Of a DNA stretch of 56,271 bases, positions 1 to 7,834 are shown one piece after another. The notes below the pieces were generated by a model. The model saw only the letters and a list, made by a program, of their open reading frames with translations, had not been told where the DNA came from and made no database searches. Both the position numbers and the translations under genes were made by a program. The stretch spans positions 1 through 56,271 of the forward strand of contig JAHEBQ010000042.1 of the NCBI GenBank assembly GCA_024642205.1. The letters run 5' to 3'. The stretch's first letter is position 1. Each line of letters starts with the position of its first letter. Origin of the DNA: Planctomycetaceae bacterium. Lineage in GTDB: Bacteria > Planctomycetota > Planctomycetia > Pirellulales > Pirellulaceae.

Positions 1-956
1 CCGGAATGTCGAACCTGGTATTGGCCGGTGGTGTTGCGCTGAACTGTGTGGGAAACGGGCGTATTCTTCGCGAAGGCCCATTTGAAAACATCTGGATCCA
101 ACCAGCAGCTGGAGACGCCGGTGGTGCGCTCGGCGTGGCGTTACTGATCTGGTATCAACTGTTGGATAACCCCCGTTCCGTACGCCGCCGAGACTCGCAG
201 CGCGGCTCATTACTGGGTCCGTCATTCGGCGAAAGGGAGGTAACCGACGCGCTTGACCGTGTCGGCGCCAAGTACACGGTTTATGACTCAGACAACGAAT
301 TGTGCCAGGAAGTGGCGGAATTACTGGATCATGAACAAGTCGTCGGCTGGTTTCAAGGTCCGATGGAGTTTGGTCCCCGCGCGCTGGGGGCACGCAGTAT
401 TCTCGGCGACGCTCGCAGTCCCGCCATGCAATCGACCATGAACTTGAAAATCAAGTTTCGAGAATCATTCCGGCCGTTCGCTCCTGTGGTTCTCCAGGAA
501 TATGTTAGCGATTATTTTGAAATGCGCCCTGAGGAAGACAGCCCCTACATGCTTCAGGTCGCGCCTGTCCGCGAGTCGATACGCAAGGCTCCACCGCCGG
601 ATTTTGAAACGGCGTTTGGCATCGACAAACTGAATTTCGAAAGGTCGACGTTGCCGGCGATAACCCATGTCGATTATTCTGCTCGCGTGCAGACAGTCGA
701 TGCTGAGCGAAACCCGATTTTCCATCGCTTGCTGTCGTGCTTCTATGAGCGGACTGGATGCCCCGTTTTGATCAATACCAGTTTCAATGTTCGAGGGGAA
801 CCGATCGTCTGTACGCCGGAAGATGCCTACCATTGTTTTCAGGTGACAAACATGGATGCGTTGGTATTGGGACGCGTGGTCGTTCTCAAACGGGAGCAGA
901 ATGAGATTGCTGAAGAAGCGAAGGCTCGGCATCTCGCCCAGTTTCAACTGGACTGA
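1..956 (+). CDS. Carbamoyltransferase, NodU/CmcH family (C-terminal part, 5' end outside window)
   Basis: The reading frame is open from the first base, so the gene begins upstream of the window; the ATG at position 6 is internal. The visible ~317 residues hold the end of the Kae1/YgjD-like N-terminal domain (LAGGVALNCVGNGRIL, then QPAAGDAGGALGVAL) and the C-terminal YrdC-like carbamoyltransferase domain (MEFGPRALGARSILGDAR, FRPFAPVVLQE, PVLINTSFNVRGEPIV). Enzymes of this family use carbamoyl phosphate and ATP, via carbamoyl-AMP, to carbamoylate a hydroxyl of a sugar, antibiotic or toxin. The acceptor cannot be read from the sequence. It is followed after 44 bp by an SxtJ-family gene and then by a DUF5989 gene on the same strand, which points to one operon. 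The enzyme is presumably cytoplasmic or membrane-peripheral. The family call is secure; the substrate is unknown. Confidence 0.93.
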   Translation, partial: GMSNLVLAGGVALNCVGNGRILREGPFENIWIQPAAGDAGGALGVALLIWYQLLDNPRSVRRRDSQRGSLLGPSFGEREVTDALDRVGAKYTVYDSDNELCQEVAELLDHEQVVGWFQGPMEFGPRALGARSILGDARSPAMQSTMNLKIKFRESFRPFAPVVLQEYVSDYFEMRPEEDSPYMLQVAPVRESIRKAPPPDFETAFGIDKLNFERSTLPAITHVDYSARVQTVDAERNPIFHRLLSCFYERTGCPVLINTSFNVRGEPIVCTPEDAYHCFQVTNMDALVLGRVVVLKREQNEIAEEAKARHLAQFQLD

Positions 957-1000
957 CGTTCAGCAAGCGACGATCTTACGATTTTCTGGAAAGAGCCAAC

Positions 1001-1438
1001 ATGGCAGCCATTCGTGTCAACTGGAAACCAACGGACCGTCAACTTCGACAATTCGGATTGATCGGGTTGGCGGCTGTCCCCGTGATAGGATGGGTTTTTT
1101 CGGGTTCGCCGGCGATTTCGACGTGGATAAATGAGCCTCCGACAGTGATGATCGGAGGCGCAGTGGTCGGTTTGATCCTGGGCTTATTGGCCTGGTTGCG
1201 ACCGGGGTCATTGAAAACCGTATTCATCGGCATGACTCTCCTCGCATTTCCAATTGGCCTGGTGGTTAGCGAGTTGATTATACTTTTGATCTACATCACC
1301 GTATTTGTCCCAGTCGGCTTGGTGTTTCGGTGTATCGGGCGTGATGCCTTGCAGCGCCAAATCGATCCCGGCGCCACGACGTATTGGATGCCGAAGAAAT
1401 CGCCCAAGGACGCGGAGAGTTATTTTCGTCAATCGTGA
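1001..1438 (+). CDS. SxtJ-family small membrane protein
   Basis: This is a 145-residue protein with a short polar N-terminus and three to four hydrophobic segments (about residues 17-36, 47-67 and 73-110). It ends with a conserved polar tail containing RDALQRQIDPGATTYW and a lysine-rich PKKSPKD stretch. That tail matches the SxtJ family, named after a gene of the cyanobacterial saxitoxin cluster and often found beside carbamoyltransferases. The ATG at 1001 follows a GGAAAGAG ribosome-binding site about 10 bases upstream. The biochemical role is not known. A membrane partner or anchor for the neighbouring carbamoyltransferase is an inference from gene order only. It lies 44 bp after the carbamoyltransferase and 141 bp before the DUF5989 gene. 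Confidence 0.82.
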   Translation: MAAIRVNWKPTDRQLRQFGLIGLAAVPVIGWVFSGSPAISTWINEPPTVMIGGAVVGLILGLLAWLRPGSLKTVFIGMTLLAFPIGLVVSELIILLIYITVFVPVGLVFRCIGRDALQRQIDPGATTYWMPKKSPKDAESYFRQS

Positions 1439-1579
1439 CGGAACGACAACTGGGCAAGCGGGATTTACCATGAATCGAAAATCCTCAAGAAAACAGTATT
1501 CGTTAACCAAAATGTCGCAAGACTCGACCATCCGTGTCTTGCGCTGGCGGGCAGAGTTCCCGACAAAAAAGGCAACATC

Positions 1580-1774
1580 ATGAACCACGATAAGAGTTCG
1601 TTTGAACAAAGTGCTGACCAGCGTCGTAGCTCACTCGTCGGGGAGTTTTTCTATTTCTTGAAACAGAATAAGAAATGGTGGCTGGTACCGATATTGATTG
1701 TCCTAGGTTGTGTCACCCTGTTGGTGATCGTAAGCGGCACCGGAGCAGCCCCATTTATTTACACCCTGTTTTAA
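1580..1774 (+). CDS. DUF5989-family single-span micro-protein
   Basis: This 64-residue protein has a charged N-terminal half, the signature region LVGEFFYFLKQNKKWWLVPI, one long hydrophobic helix (about residues 36-56) and the ending GTGAAPFIYTLF. This is the typical layout of DUF5989, a short family usually found next to SxtJ-like and carbamoyltransferase genes. The ATG at 1580 is preceded by AAGG about 8 bases upstream. The function is unknown. Given its size and context it may be an inner-membrane accessory of the carbamoyltransferase/SxtJ unit, which is inference. It is probably the last gene of that operon, because the next gene is on the opposite strand. Confidence 0.8.
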   Translation: MNHDKSSFEQSADQRRSSLVGEFFYFLKQNKKWWLVPILIVLGCVTLLVIVSGTGAAPFIYTLF

Positions 1775-1969
1775 AGTGTGGTTCGCGGAATCAATGGCGG
1801 GCATGGTGCCTCCGAAGGACTTCGAGCCGGCACCCGACAGGTCTGGCTTGGGTCCCAACTCCACCGTGCCGAACCTTTGGCAGGCTGTCTCCCAAGGCGA
1901 GCGATCCATTCCGGCAAGGACGTAAACAAGCAGCATAACGCGGTTTTTGGCTCCGATACCAACTCGGAA

Positions 1970-3325
1970 TCAATCTGTGATCTGTTGCCATTTTTCGATC
2001 AAGATACGCCCCAGTTCCTCACCCGCAATTCGGTTGCCATTGGCATTCCAATGGGTATTTTGTAAGTGATACGTTCTCCCAAGCTCAGCTTCGGCTCGGC
2101 GGAGTGCCGGCAACAGGTCAACGACGACAATCTCATCGGTGTCAAATTTATTCGCAAGAAAGCGATTCGGTTTCTCCAGGTCCCAGGCGACGTGAGCAGA
2201 GTCCTGGGAAGCCTTTTCTTGCATCCAAGTATCGACATCGGCTCGCAGTGCAGCGTTCACCTGATTCTCATCAGGAATGATGACCAGCACCAAAGGTTTG
2301 CCCGTAATCGTACGGGCTTCTCGGGCGATCTGTCTCAGGTACGTGCAAGCGTTTTCATACATTGCATCGTCTCGCGCCTTGTCAAATATTCGCGCACGTT
2401 GGGATTGTACCTGGAGGAAATAGTCACGAGGCATCGTTGGCTTTTCCAGTCGCCAGTCACCGACATAATCGGGAACAATCAATTTGGGCTCTTCGTCGGT
2501 GGGAACCCACTCCAAATAATCGGTGTTCGCTTGGGACATCCGATAGATTCGGGTAGGAACTCGGTAAATCATCAGTGCATCCCAGGGACTACTGAATGAA
2601 TCCTCCACAGCGTCGGCATTGAAGTCGTTTCCCAGGAAGAAACCCACCAGAACCAGATCGGGCTGGAGGGAATGTCCAATCTGTTGAAACAGAGAAAGGT
2701 AATGCTGCGGTCCTGTACGGCTCAATCCCAGGTTGCATACCTCAATTTGCTTGCCGGGTACCAGGTCTTCCAGCTCCTGCTCCAACAACGTCAAATAGTG
2801 ATGCGAATAAGGAACGGCGCCAACTCCAAACGAATCGCCCAAGACCACAATCCGGAAAACATTGTCGGGCTTGGGTCGGCGAAATTCCGTGTCAAAGAAG
2901 CCGTCAGAATTGAACGGGAAACCAAGCAGCATTTGTTGCATTTTTTCCGTACGGCGTTCATTGACAAGAGCGACATCCTTCAGGTTCTTGGGAAGCGTAA
3001 ACGGATTGTTGGTAACAAGGCTATAGGTTCGAAGCGACAGTTCCAACAGGACAACGCTGAGCGTGACGTTAAAAAGCAACAACTCGATGAAGCTCGTGAT
3101 TCGGCCCCATCGCGACTCTGGCTTCACGTTTTCGACCCAAAACAACAGTCCCAACGAAACCAGGATACCGGCCGCCAACAAGATGAACGTTGAAGTCCGC
3201 GAACTCGACGATGTACTTAATGCAGTTTTCCATTGATCCAGAAAACACACGAGCGCAACTATCCAAGCGACAGCAATGATGAATGCGACGCGACAGGCAC
3301 GAAAGGATCGCGGGAGTCTAAACAT
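1970..3325 (-). CDS. Membrane-anchored SGNH/GDSL-type hydrolase
   Basis: This 451-residue protein has three hydrophobic segments near the N-terminus (about residues 13-30, 46-64 and 79-96) and then an SGNH hydrolase domain facing outwards. Block I is VVLGDSFGVG with the candidate nucleophile Ser165. Block II is CNLGLSRTGP (Gly200). Block III is FLGNDF (Asn233). The last block is NTHWNANG with His425. In related acyltransferases/esterases of the AlgJ/AlgX type the last block reads DTHW, so the acid position here is Asn423 rather than Asp. SGNH enzymes remove or transfer acyl groups on glycans or lipids. The gene converges on the carbamoyltransferase/SxtJ/DUF5989 genes and is a plausible functional neighbour. 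The fold is fairly certain; activity and substrate are not. Confidence 0.82.
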   Translation of the reverse strand: MFRLPRSFRACRVAFIIAVAWIVALVCFLDQWKTALSTSSSSRTSTFILLAAGILVSLGLLFWVENVKPESRWGRITSFIELLLFNVTLSVVLLELSLRTYSLVTNNPFTLPKNLKDVALVNERRTEKMQQMLLGFPFNSDGFFDTEFRRPKPDNVFRIVVLGDSFGVGAVPYSHHYLTLLEQELEDLVPGKQIEVCNLGLSRTGPQHYLSLFQQIGHSLQPDLVLVGFFLGNDFNADAVEDSFSSPWDALMIYRVPTRIYRMSQANTDYLEWVPTDEEPKLIVPDYVGDWRLEKPTMPRDYFLQVQSQRARIFDKARDDAMYENACTYLRQIAREARTITGKPLVLVIIPDENQVNAALRADVDTWMQEKASQDSAHVAWDLEKPNRFLANKFDTDEIVVVDLLPALRRAEAELGRTYHLQNTHWNANGNRIAGEELGRILIEKWQQITD

Positions 3326-4212
3326 TGATACGTATCCAGATTTTGATGAATGCTTCCGTGGTGGAGTGTTAAAGGCTATCGTTTCGCGAGTCTCTTCGAC
3401 AACGTGGTTGCCAGGAAAACTGGTTCATTCAGTATCGCTTCAACAAATTCACACAGAACTGGTTGTTTCGCCGTGCCTTCCGAGCAGAACCCGAACGACC
3501 CGATTCGACCGTTCACTTTGGCGAGGCACCCAAAGCGGCACTGAAATTAGTACCCTGCGAATTCTAGCGAACCACTCGTTCGTTTGAAGCCTCGATGAGT
3601 TGGCATTCCGCGGTCAATCAAGGTTTACTCAGAACTGTCGTAAGACATGTGCAATCCAGGGCTTTTCCGGTGGCTTTCTGATTTCCCGGGTTTCCGGTTG
3701 GTGGACGAGCCCAGACCGGGTTTTTGCGACAATCATGGTTGTTCATCGGGAAATTGAACGAAAGCAGGGAAGTGCAGGGCGGCGCCGTATTCTTGTCTCA
3801 AGTTGACGTGCCAACATTGAACAACATCCGGGTTGGTTATTGGGGATTTCCCTGGGGTCTATCCCGCAACTGGGAGGTTGAGGCCCCAAAAACGAATCAG
3901 GGTCCGGAGTCGGGTCAAAACGACCACCGATTGGCCACAGTCCCGACTCCAGAGGGGATCAAGCCTTGGCCCATCGACTGCCGTCTGGTTCCGGGCGACA
4001 CTTTTTTTGCTTCAAAACAGTCGGTAATCGAGTTCTCGAGTTGGTTCCGGTGGCCGTTGCTTTTTCGGGACAAAAATGGCAAAATGGGGCACTGTAACAG
4101 GGGATGGGACGCATTGATGATCCGATCCTCTTTTCTGTTTTTCGATCCTCATCGCGATTTTCACGTGCTTGGGATTTTGCTTTGACATCTGTCGCTTACA
4201 CGAGGTTAATTA
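3326..4212. other. Intergenic region without a recognisable gene
   Basis: This 887-base stretch lies between two divergently transcribed genes and must hold their promoters. The open frames in it are short, lack a convincing ribosome-binding site and show no family motif. I see no tRNA-like or transposon-like sequence. The only clear signal is the GAGG ribosome-binding site at about 4202-4206 that serves the downstream gene. Confidence 0.55.
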
Positions 4213-5538
4213 ATGGCTCAGGTTCCGGAAATCGAATTACGAGACATCTTGCTGTCCAACAGTTCGTTTGGTCCCAACGAAATTAGCGTCATTCTCAGGA
4301 AGGTCTGCAACGACTATTCCCAGTATCCCAACCTCAAAGATGTGACCAGTGTGCTTGAGTCGCAGCCTGAGCGAACACCTGCGACATCGGTTCGCCTGGG
4401 TGTTTGCCAATACATGATCGGCAACTATGAAGCCGCGATTGCGACGTTGGAAAATGCGGACGGTGGCGCGCTGGCCTATTTCTATCAGGGCAAAGCCCAT
4501 TTCGCGCTAGAGAATTTTGATAAAGCTATCGAATGCTACGAATCGGCTCAACGGGCAGGATACAATGCGGACCTGTGTCAATTGGCGATCGCCGAAACAA
4601 AACGGCTGGCCAAAGACTTACCCGGAGCGATGGCAATTCTGGACAACATGTTTGGACCGGTCGAACAGACCGCGGAGTACCTCTATCAACGTGGTGCGAC
4701 GATCGCGGCAATGAGCGAAAACCCGGAAGAAGTTTGCAGGCTATACGAACGGGCCGTCGAGTTGGAAGATTCGCATCCCGGCGCCCTGTTTGGGTTGGCA
4801 TTGGAAAATGATCGTCGCGGCAACGACGAGCGGGCCATTGAGCTCTATCAACGTGCTGCAGCCTCGTTTCCAACGAGCGTCGGTGCATTGCTTAACCTGG
4901 GCTTGATCTACGAGGACCATGATCAGTACGAACGGGCAGCCCGATGTTATGACCGGATCCTTGAGTCCCATCCGACCCACGGCCGTGCGTTGCTGTACCG
5001 CACCGATTCGGTCGCCTCGATGGACGAGCATTACGATCACGATCGAGAAAAGGTTCGTCAGCAGATTGCAGGTGTGATGAGCATTCCGATTGCCCAGTTC
5101 GAGCTTTCGGTTCGCAGCCGAAACTGTCTGCAGAAAATGGGAATTCTGACCCTTGGCGATCTTTGCAAAGTCTCGGAAATGGAACTTCTGAACAGCAAGA
5201 ACTTTGGCGAAACATCGCTGGTCGAGATTCGTGAAATGATGGCCAACAAGGGATTGATGATCGGCCAGTTCGCGCACCAAAAAGATGTTGAAGAAGAACC
5301 GGTTGACCTCAGTCACTTGTCCCCCGAAGCGCAAGTTCTGCTTGACCGACCGATCTCCGACCTCAACCTTTCGGTTCGGGCCCGCAAATGCATGACGCGG
5401 TTGGGGCTGGCGACAATTGGTGAGCTGGTGCGGAAATCACAGGATGATCTGCTGGAATGCAAAAATTTTGGCGTGACCAGCCTGACGGAAGTCCGTGAAA
5501 AGCTGGTTCAAGTCAACCTGAGCCTGCGCGGCGAATAA
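4213..5538 (+). CDS. TPR protein with two RNA polymerase alpha C-terminal-like domains
   Basis: This 441-residue protein has no signal peptide. Residues ~30-285 form a run of tetratricopeptide repeats (for example LAYFYQGKAHFALENFDKAI and GALLNLGLIYEDHDQYERAA). Residues ~290-350 and ~378-440 are two copies of the helix-hairpin-helix domain found at the C-terminus of RNA polymerase alpha: LSVRSRNCLQKMGILTLGDL with KNFGETSLVEIREM, and LSVRARKCMTRLGLATIGEL with KNFGVTSLTEVREK. In E. coli alpha the Arg and Asn of VRSANC contact DNA. Copy 1 keeps both; copy 2 keeps the Arg but has Lys for Asn. A cytoplasmic protein that binds DNA or the transcription machinery and recruits partners through TPRs is a reasonable inference. 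An intrinsic terminator follows, so it is probably monocistronic. ATG 4213 has GAGG about 7-8 bases upstream. Confidence 0.88.
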   Translation: MAQVPEIELRDILLSNSSFGPNEISVILRKVCNDYSQYPNLKDVTSVLESQPERTPATSVRLGVCQYMIGNYEAAIATLENADGGALAYFYQGKAHFALENFDKAIECYESAQRAGYNADLCQLAIAETKRLAKDLPGAMAILDNMFGPVEQTAEYLYQRGATIAAMSENPEEVCRLYERAVELEDSHPGALFGLALENDRRGNDERAIELYQRAAASFPTSVGALLNLGLIYEDHDQYERAARCYDRILESHPTHGRALLYRTDSVASMDEHYDHDREKVRQQIAGVMSIPIAQFELSVRSRNCLQKMGILTLGDLCKVSEMELLNSKNFGETSLVEIREMMANKGLMIGQFAHQKDVEEEPVDLSHLSPEAQVLLDRPISDLNLSVRARKCMTRLGLATIGELVRKSQDDLLECKNFGVTSLTEVREKLVQVNLSLRGE

Positions 5539-5571
5539 CGCGAATTTCCCCGCAAACCCTAAACACTTCGG

Positions 5572-5603
5572 CCCGATGGCAATTGCAATCGGGTCTTTTT
5601 TTT
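5572..5603 (+). terminator. Intrinsic terminator of the TPR/alpha-CTD gene
   Basis: The stem CCCGAT (5572-5577) pairs with ATCGGG (5588-5593), with GCAATTGC inside that can extend the stem. A TC and eight consecutive T residues (5596-5603) follow. This is a textbook Rho-independent terminator starting 34 bases after the stop codon. Confidence 0.85.
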
Positions 5604-5773
5604 AATGTCAATAACAAGGGCGAACACTGGATTGTTTTTTGCCGGGCACCTCGCGTTGTCGATGCCTGGATCAACAGGGTTCGTCGCGGGAGACGCATTT
5701 TCAACTCCTCGCATGGTCACCAACGAATTCTGATTTCCGATTACTCCTTCTTCCATTGCCACAAGAATCCCCG

Positions 5774-6898
5774 ATGAACAAACCTGGATTCCGATTCGAG
5801 CTTACGCATGTCGACAGGCATTGTGGCGCGCGGCGGGGAAAACTGATCACGCCGCGCGGGGAGATAGAACTGCCAACGTTCATGCCCGTTGGTACGTGCG
5901 CGACGGTCAAAGGGCTGACGACCGGATTGGTCAAATCGACGGGTGCCGAGATCATTCTGGGGAACACCTATCATCTCGCGCTGCGCCCCGGATCGGATGT
6001 CATTCAGGAACTGGGAGGACTACAGACATTCATGGGATGGGACGGCCCGATGCTGACGGACAGTGGCGGGTTTCAGCTTTTCAGCCTGGCGCAGTTGACC
6101 AGGATTACCGAACGTGGCGCCACGTTTCGTTCACATATCGACGGATCAGAAATCGAACTCACACCCGAACGAAGTGTCGAAATCCAACAGGAGCTTGGCT
6201 CCGACATTGCGATGGTGCTGGACCACGTGATTTCCTTGCCGAACGATCGAGCAAACATCCGTGACGCGATGGAGCGGACGATTCGCTGGGCCGAGCGCTC
6301 GCGCAACGCCCACTCGAAAAAGGGACAGGTCCAATTTGCGATTGTACAAGGTGGACTGGATGCCGGCTTGCGGGTCCAATGTGCCCGGCAGTTAATTGAA
6401 CTGGATTTCCCTGGCTACGCGATTGGTGGTCTAAGCGTGGGGGAACCGCCCAGCCAAATGTACGAAATGCTCGATATTACCTGTCCTGTACTTCCTTCCG
6501 AAAAACCACGTTACTTGATGGGTGTCGGAACTCCCGAGGACCTCCTGGAGGGTGTGCGTCGCGGAATCGACATGTTTGATTGTGTGATGCCGACGCGAAA
6601 CGGGCGAAATGCAACTGCATTCACCGACACAGGAAAGTTGAAGTTGCGAAATGCGATCCATGAACGTGATCCGCGGCCACTGCAGGCCGACATGGAAACC
6701 AAATACGCCCTACTCAGCCGCGCCTACATTCGCCACCTGTTTCAAGCGCGTGAAATGATGGGGCCAATTCTGCTCTCATTACATAACCTGGCGTATTATC
6801 AACGACTCATGCGACAGGCCAGGGAAGCAATCAGCAGCGATGGTTTTTTGGATTTCTACCGCGAACGGATGGCCGGCTGGGGCTCCAAGACCGGGTAG
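5774..6898 (+). CDS. tgt: Queuine tRNA-ribosyltransferase (tRNA-guanine transglycosylase)
   Basis: Tgt exchanges guanine-34 of GU(N)-anticodon tRNAs for preQ1 on the way to queuosine. The 374-residue protein has the family core: [16 protein letters not shown] near the N-terminus, [10 protein letters not shown] with the base-handling Asp96, [35 protein letters not shown] and [17 protein letters not shown] with the nucleophile Asp269. The oddity is in the zinc site. Where bacterial Tgt has CxCxxC before NYSRAYL, this protein reads [18 protein letters not shown] (residues 301-318), with no cysteine anywhere after residue 270; only the zinc-ligand histidine (His337 in [11 protein letters not shown]) remains. 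The frame is otherwise intact. The ATG at 5774 is chosen because homology starts there; the open frame upstream is unlike the family. It precedes yajC and secDF, the classical order. Confidence 0.95.
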   Translation: MNKPGFRFELTHVDRHCGARRGKLITPRGEIELPTFMPVGTCATVKGLTTGLVKSTGAEIILGNTYHLALRPGSDVIQELGGLQTFMGWDGPMLTDSGGFQLFSLAQLTRITERGATFRSHIDGSEIELTPERSVEIQQELGSDIAMVLDHVISLPNDRANIRDAMERTIRWAERSRNAHSKKGQVQFAIVQGGLDAGLRVQCARQLIELDFPGYAIGGLSVGEPPSQMYEMLDITCPVLPSEKPRYLMGVGTPEDLLEGVRRGIDMFDCVMPTRNGRNATAFTDTGKLKLRNAIHERDPRPLQADMETKYALLSRAYIRHLFQAREMMGPILLSLHNLAYYQRLMRQAREAISSDGFLDFYRERMAGWGSKTG

Positions 6899-7308
6899 CC
6901 CTGCAAAGGCCAGAACGGTGAGGCTTAACGGCGAAGCCATTGTAAAACCCCATGCTTATCTCAAAGAACCGCAACCAACGCCTCAAAACGAGTGGCCAAG
7001 GGAGCTTTGGTCGATAATTTCAAGGGGATTCAGCCCTTTGCAGCTCCACTTGGCCTTGTTGGCTATCTATGTAAGTTTTATCATTATCGGCTTGAATTCG
7101 GGCTCCGCTGTGAACGATGTCGGCGTTGAGACTGTCATGCTTTGGCACCTCAAACCGCCGGTGATATAGACGATGAGTGGGTTCGATAACAGGGAGTTAC
7201 ATGGGTAATTCTCTGCGGTAAGCGTTTTCTCGATACTGTGATTGATTGATTAGCGGGCCAATTGGTTCATGGACCAATTCCGGGCAATCGCGGGCTGCGT
7301 AAGGTCAA
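6899..7308. other. Gap between tgt and yajC with at most one weak micro-ORF
   Basis: This 410-base gap interrupts the usual tgt-yajC-secD linkage and probably holds the yajC/secDF promoter. One frame from a GTG at 6918 to a stop ending at 7169 would encode 83 residues with one hydrophobic helix. It lacks a good ribosome-binding site and I recognise no family, so I do not call it a gene. AAGG at about 7300 serves yajC. Confidence 0.5.
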
Positions 7309-7734
7309 ATGGTAAATCTTTATAACATCTGCTGGTTTCTGCTGGCCCAAACCCAGGTTGCTGGAAGCGGTGGCGCTGGTGCTGCCGGGGAAGCCGCTGG
7401 GGAAGCCGCCAAAGAAGCTGCGCCCAAGGGCGGGTTCTTCGACACGATGGGATTCATGTTCCCGGCGTTGATGGCAGTGATGTTGTTGTATTTCCTGATG
7501 ACGGCTCGGCCCAAAGACAAAGCCCAGGCCAAGACTTCGGAAATGTTGGCAAACCTCAAAAAGAATGACCAGGTCGTGACGGCCGGGGGAATTCTGGGAA
7601 CGGTCGTAAATTATCGATCGGACGCTGAATTCGTCACCTTACGGATTGATGATTCAAACAATTCCCGGATGCAGGTTCTCGCCAAATCAATCGTTCGCGT
7701 GGTGTCAGACGAAGACGCAAAAAAAGACAGTTAA
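7309..7734 (+). CDS. yajC: Preprotein translocase auxiliary subunit YajC
   Basis: YajC joins SecDF in the SecDF-YajC membrane complex that assists SecYEG export. The 141-residue protein has the family layout: an N-terminal part, one membrane helix (MGFMFPALMAVMLLYFLMTA, about residues 47-66), then the cytoplasmic domain with RPKDKAQAK, LKKNDQVVTAGGILGTVVN and LRIDDSNNSRMQVLAKSIV. Unusually for YajC, the helix is preceded by a Gly/Ala/Glu-rich segment of about 25 residues and by a hydrophobic start resembling a signal peptide. ATG 7309 has AAGG upstream. It is followed after 100 bp by secDF, so co-transcription is likely. Confidence 0.93.
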   Translation: MVNLYNICWFLLAQTQVAGSGGAGAAGEAAGEAAKEAAPKGGFFDTMGFMFPALMAVMLLYFLMTARPKDKAQAKTSEMLANLKKNDQVVTAGGILGTVVNYRSDAEFVTLRIDDSNNSRMQVLAKSIVRVVSDEDAKKDS

Positions 7735-7834
7735 GACTCACTGGCCAGTTACGCAGATCCAGATCAAACGTAATCAGGCGATGAGTGGTTAAGCACGCGA
7801 AACTTCTAACCATTTAAACTTTAGGAATCTCCGG

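Noticed and set aside
465..947. 160-codon frame on the minus strand opposite the carbamoyltransferase
   Set aside because: Lies wholly within a well-supported gene on the other strand and has no motif or ribosome-binding site.
3724..4185. 153-codon frame in the large spacer before the TPR/alpha-CTD gene
   Set aside because: No family motif, no ribosome-binding site, and a composition unlike the neighbouring proteins.
6840..7169. 109-codon frame overlapping the end of tgt, with one hydrophobic stretch
   Set aside because: Its ATG is inside tgt and the only alternative (GTG 6918) has no good ribosome-binding site; no family recognised. Kept only as a remark on the gap.
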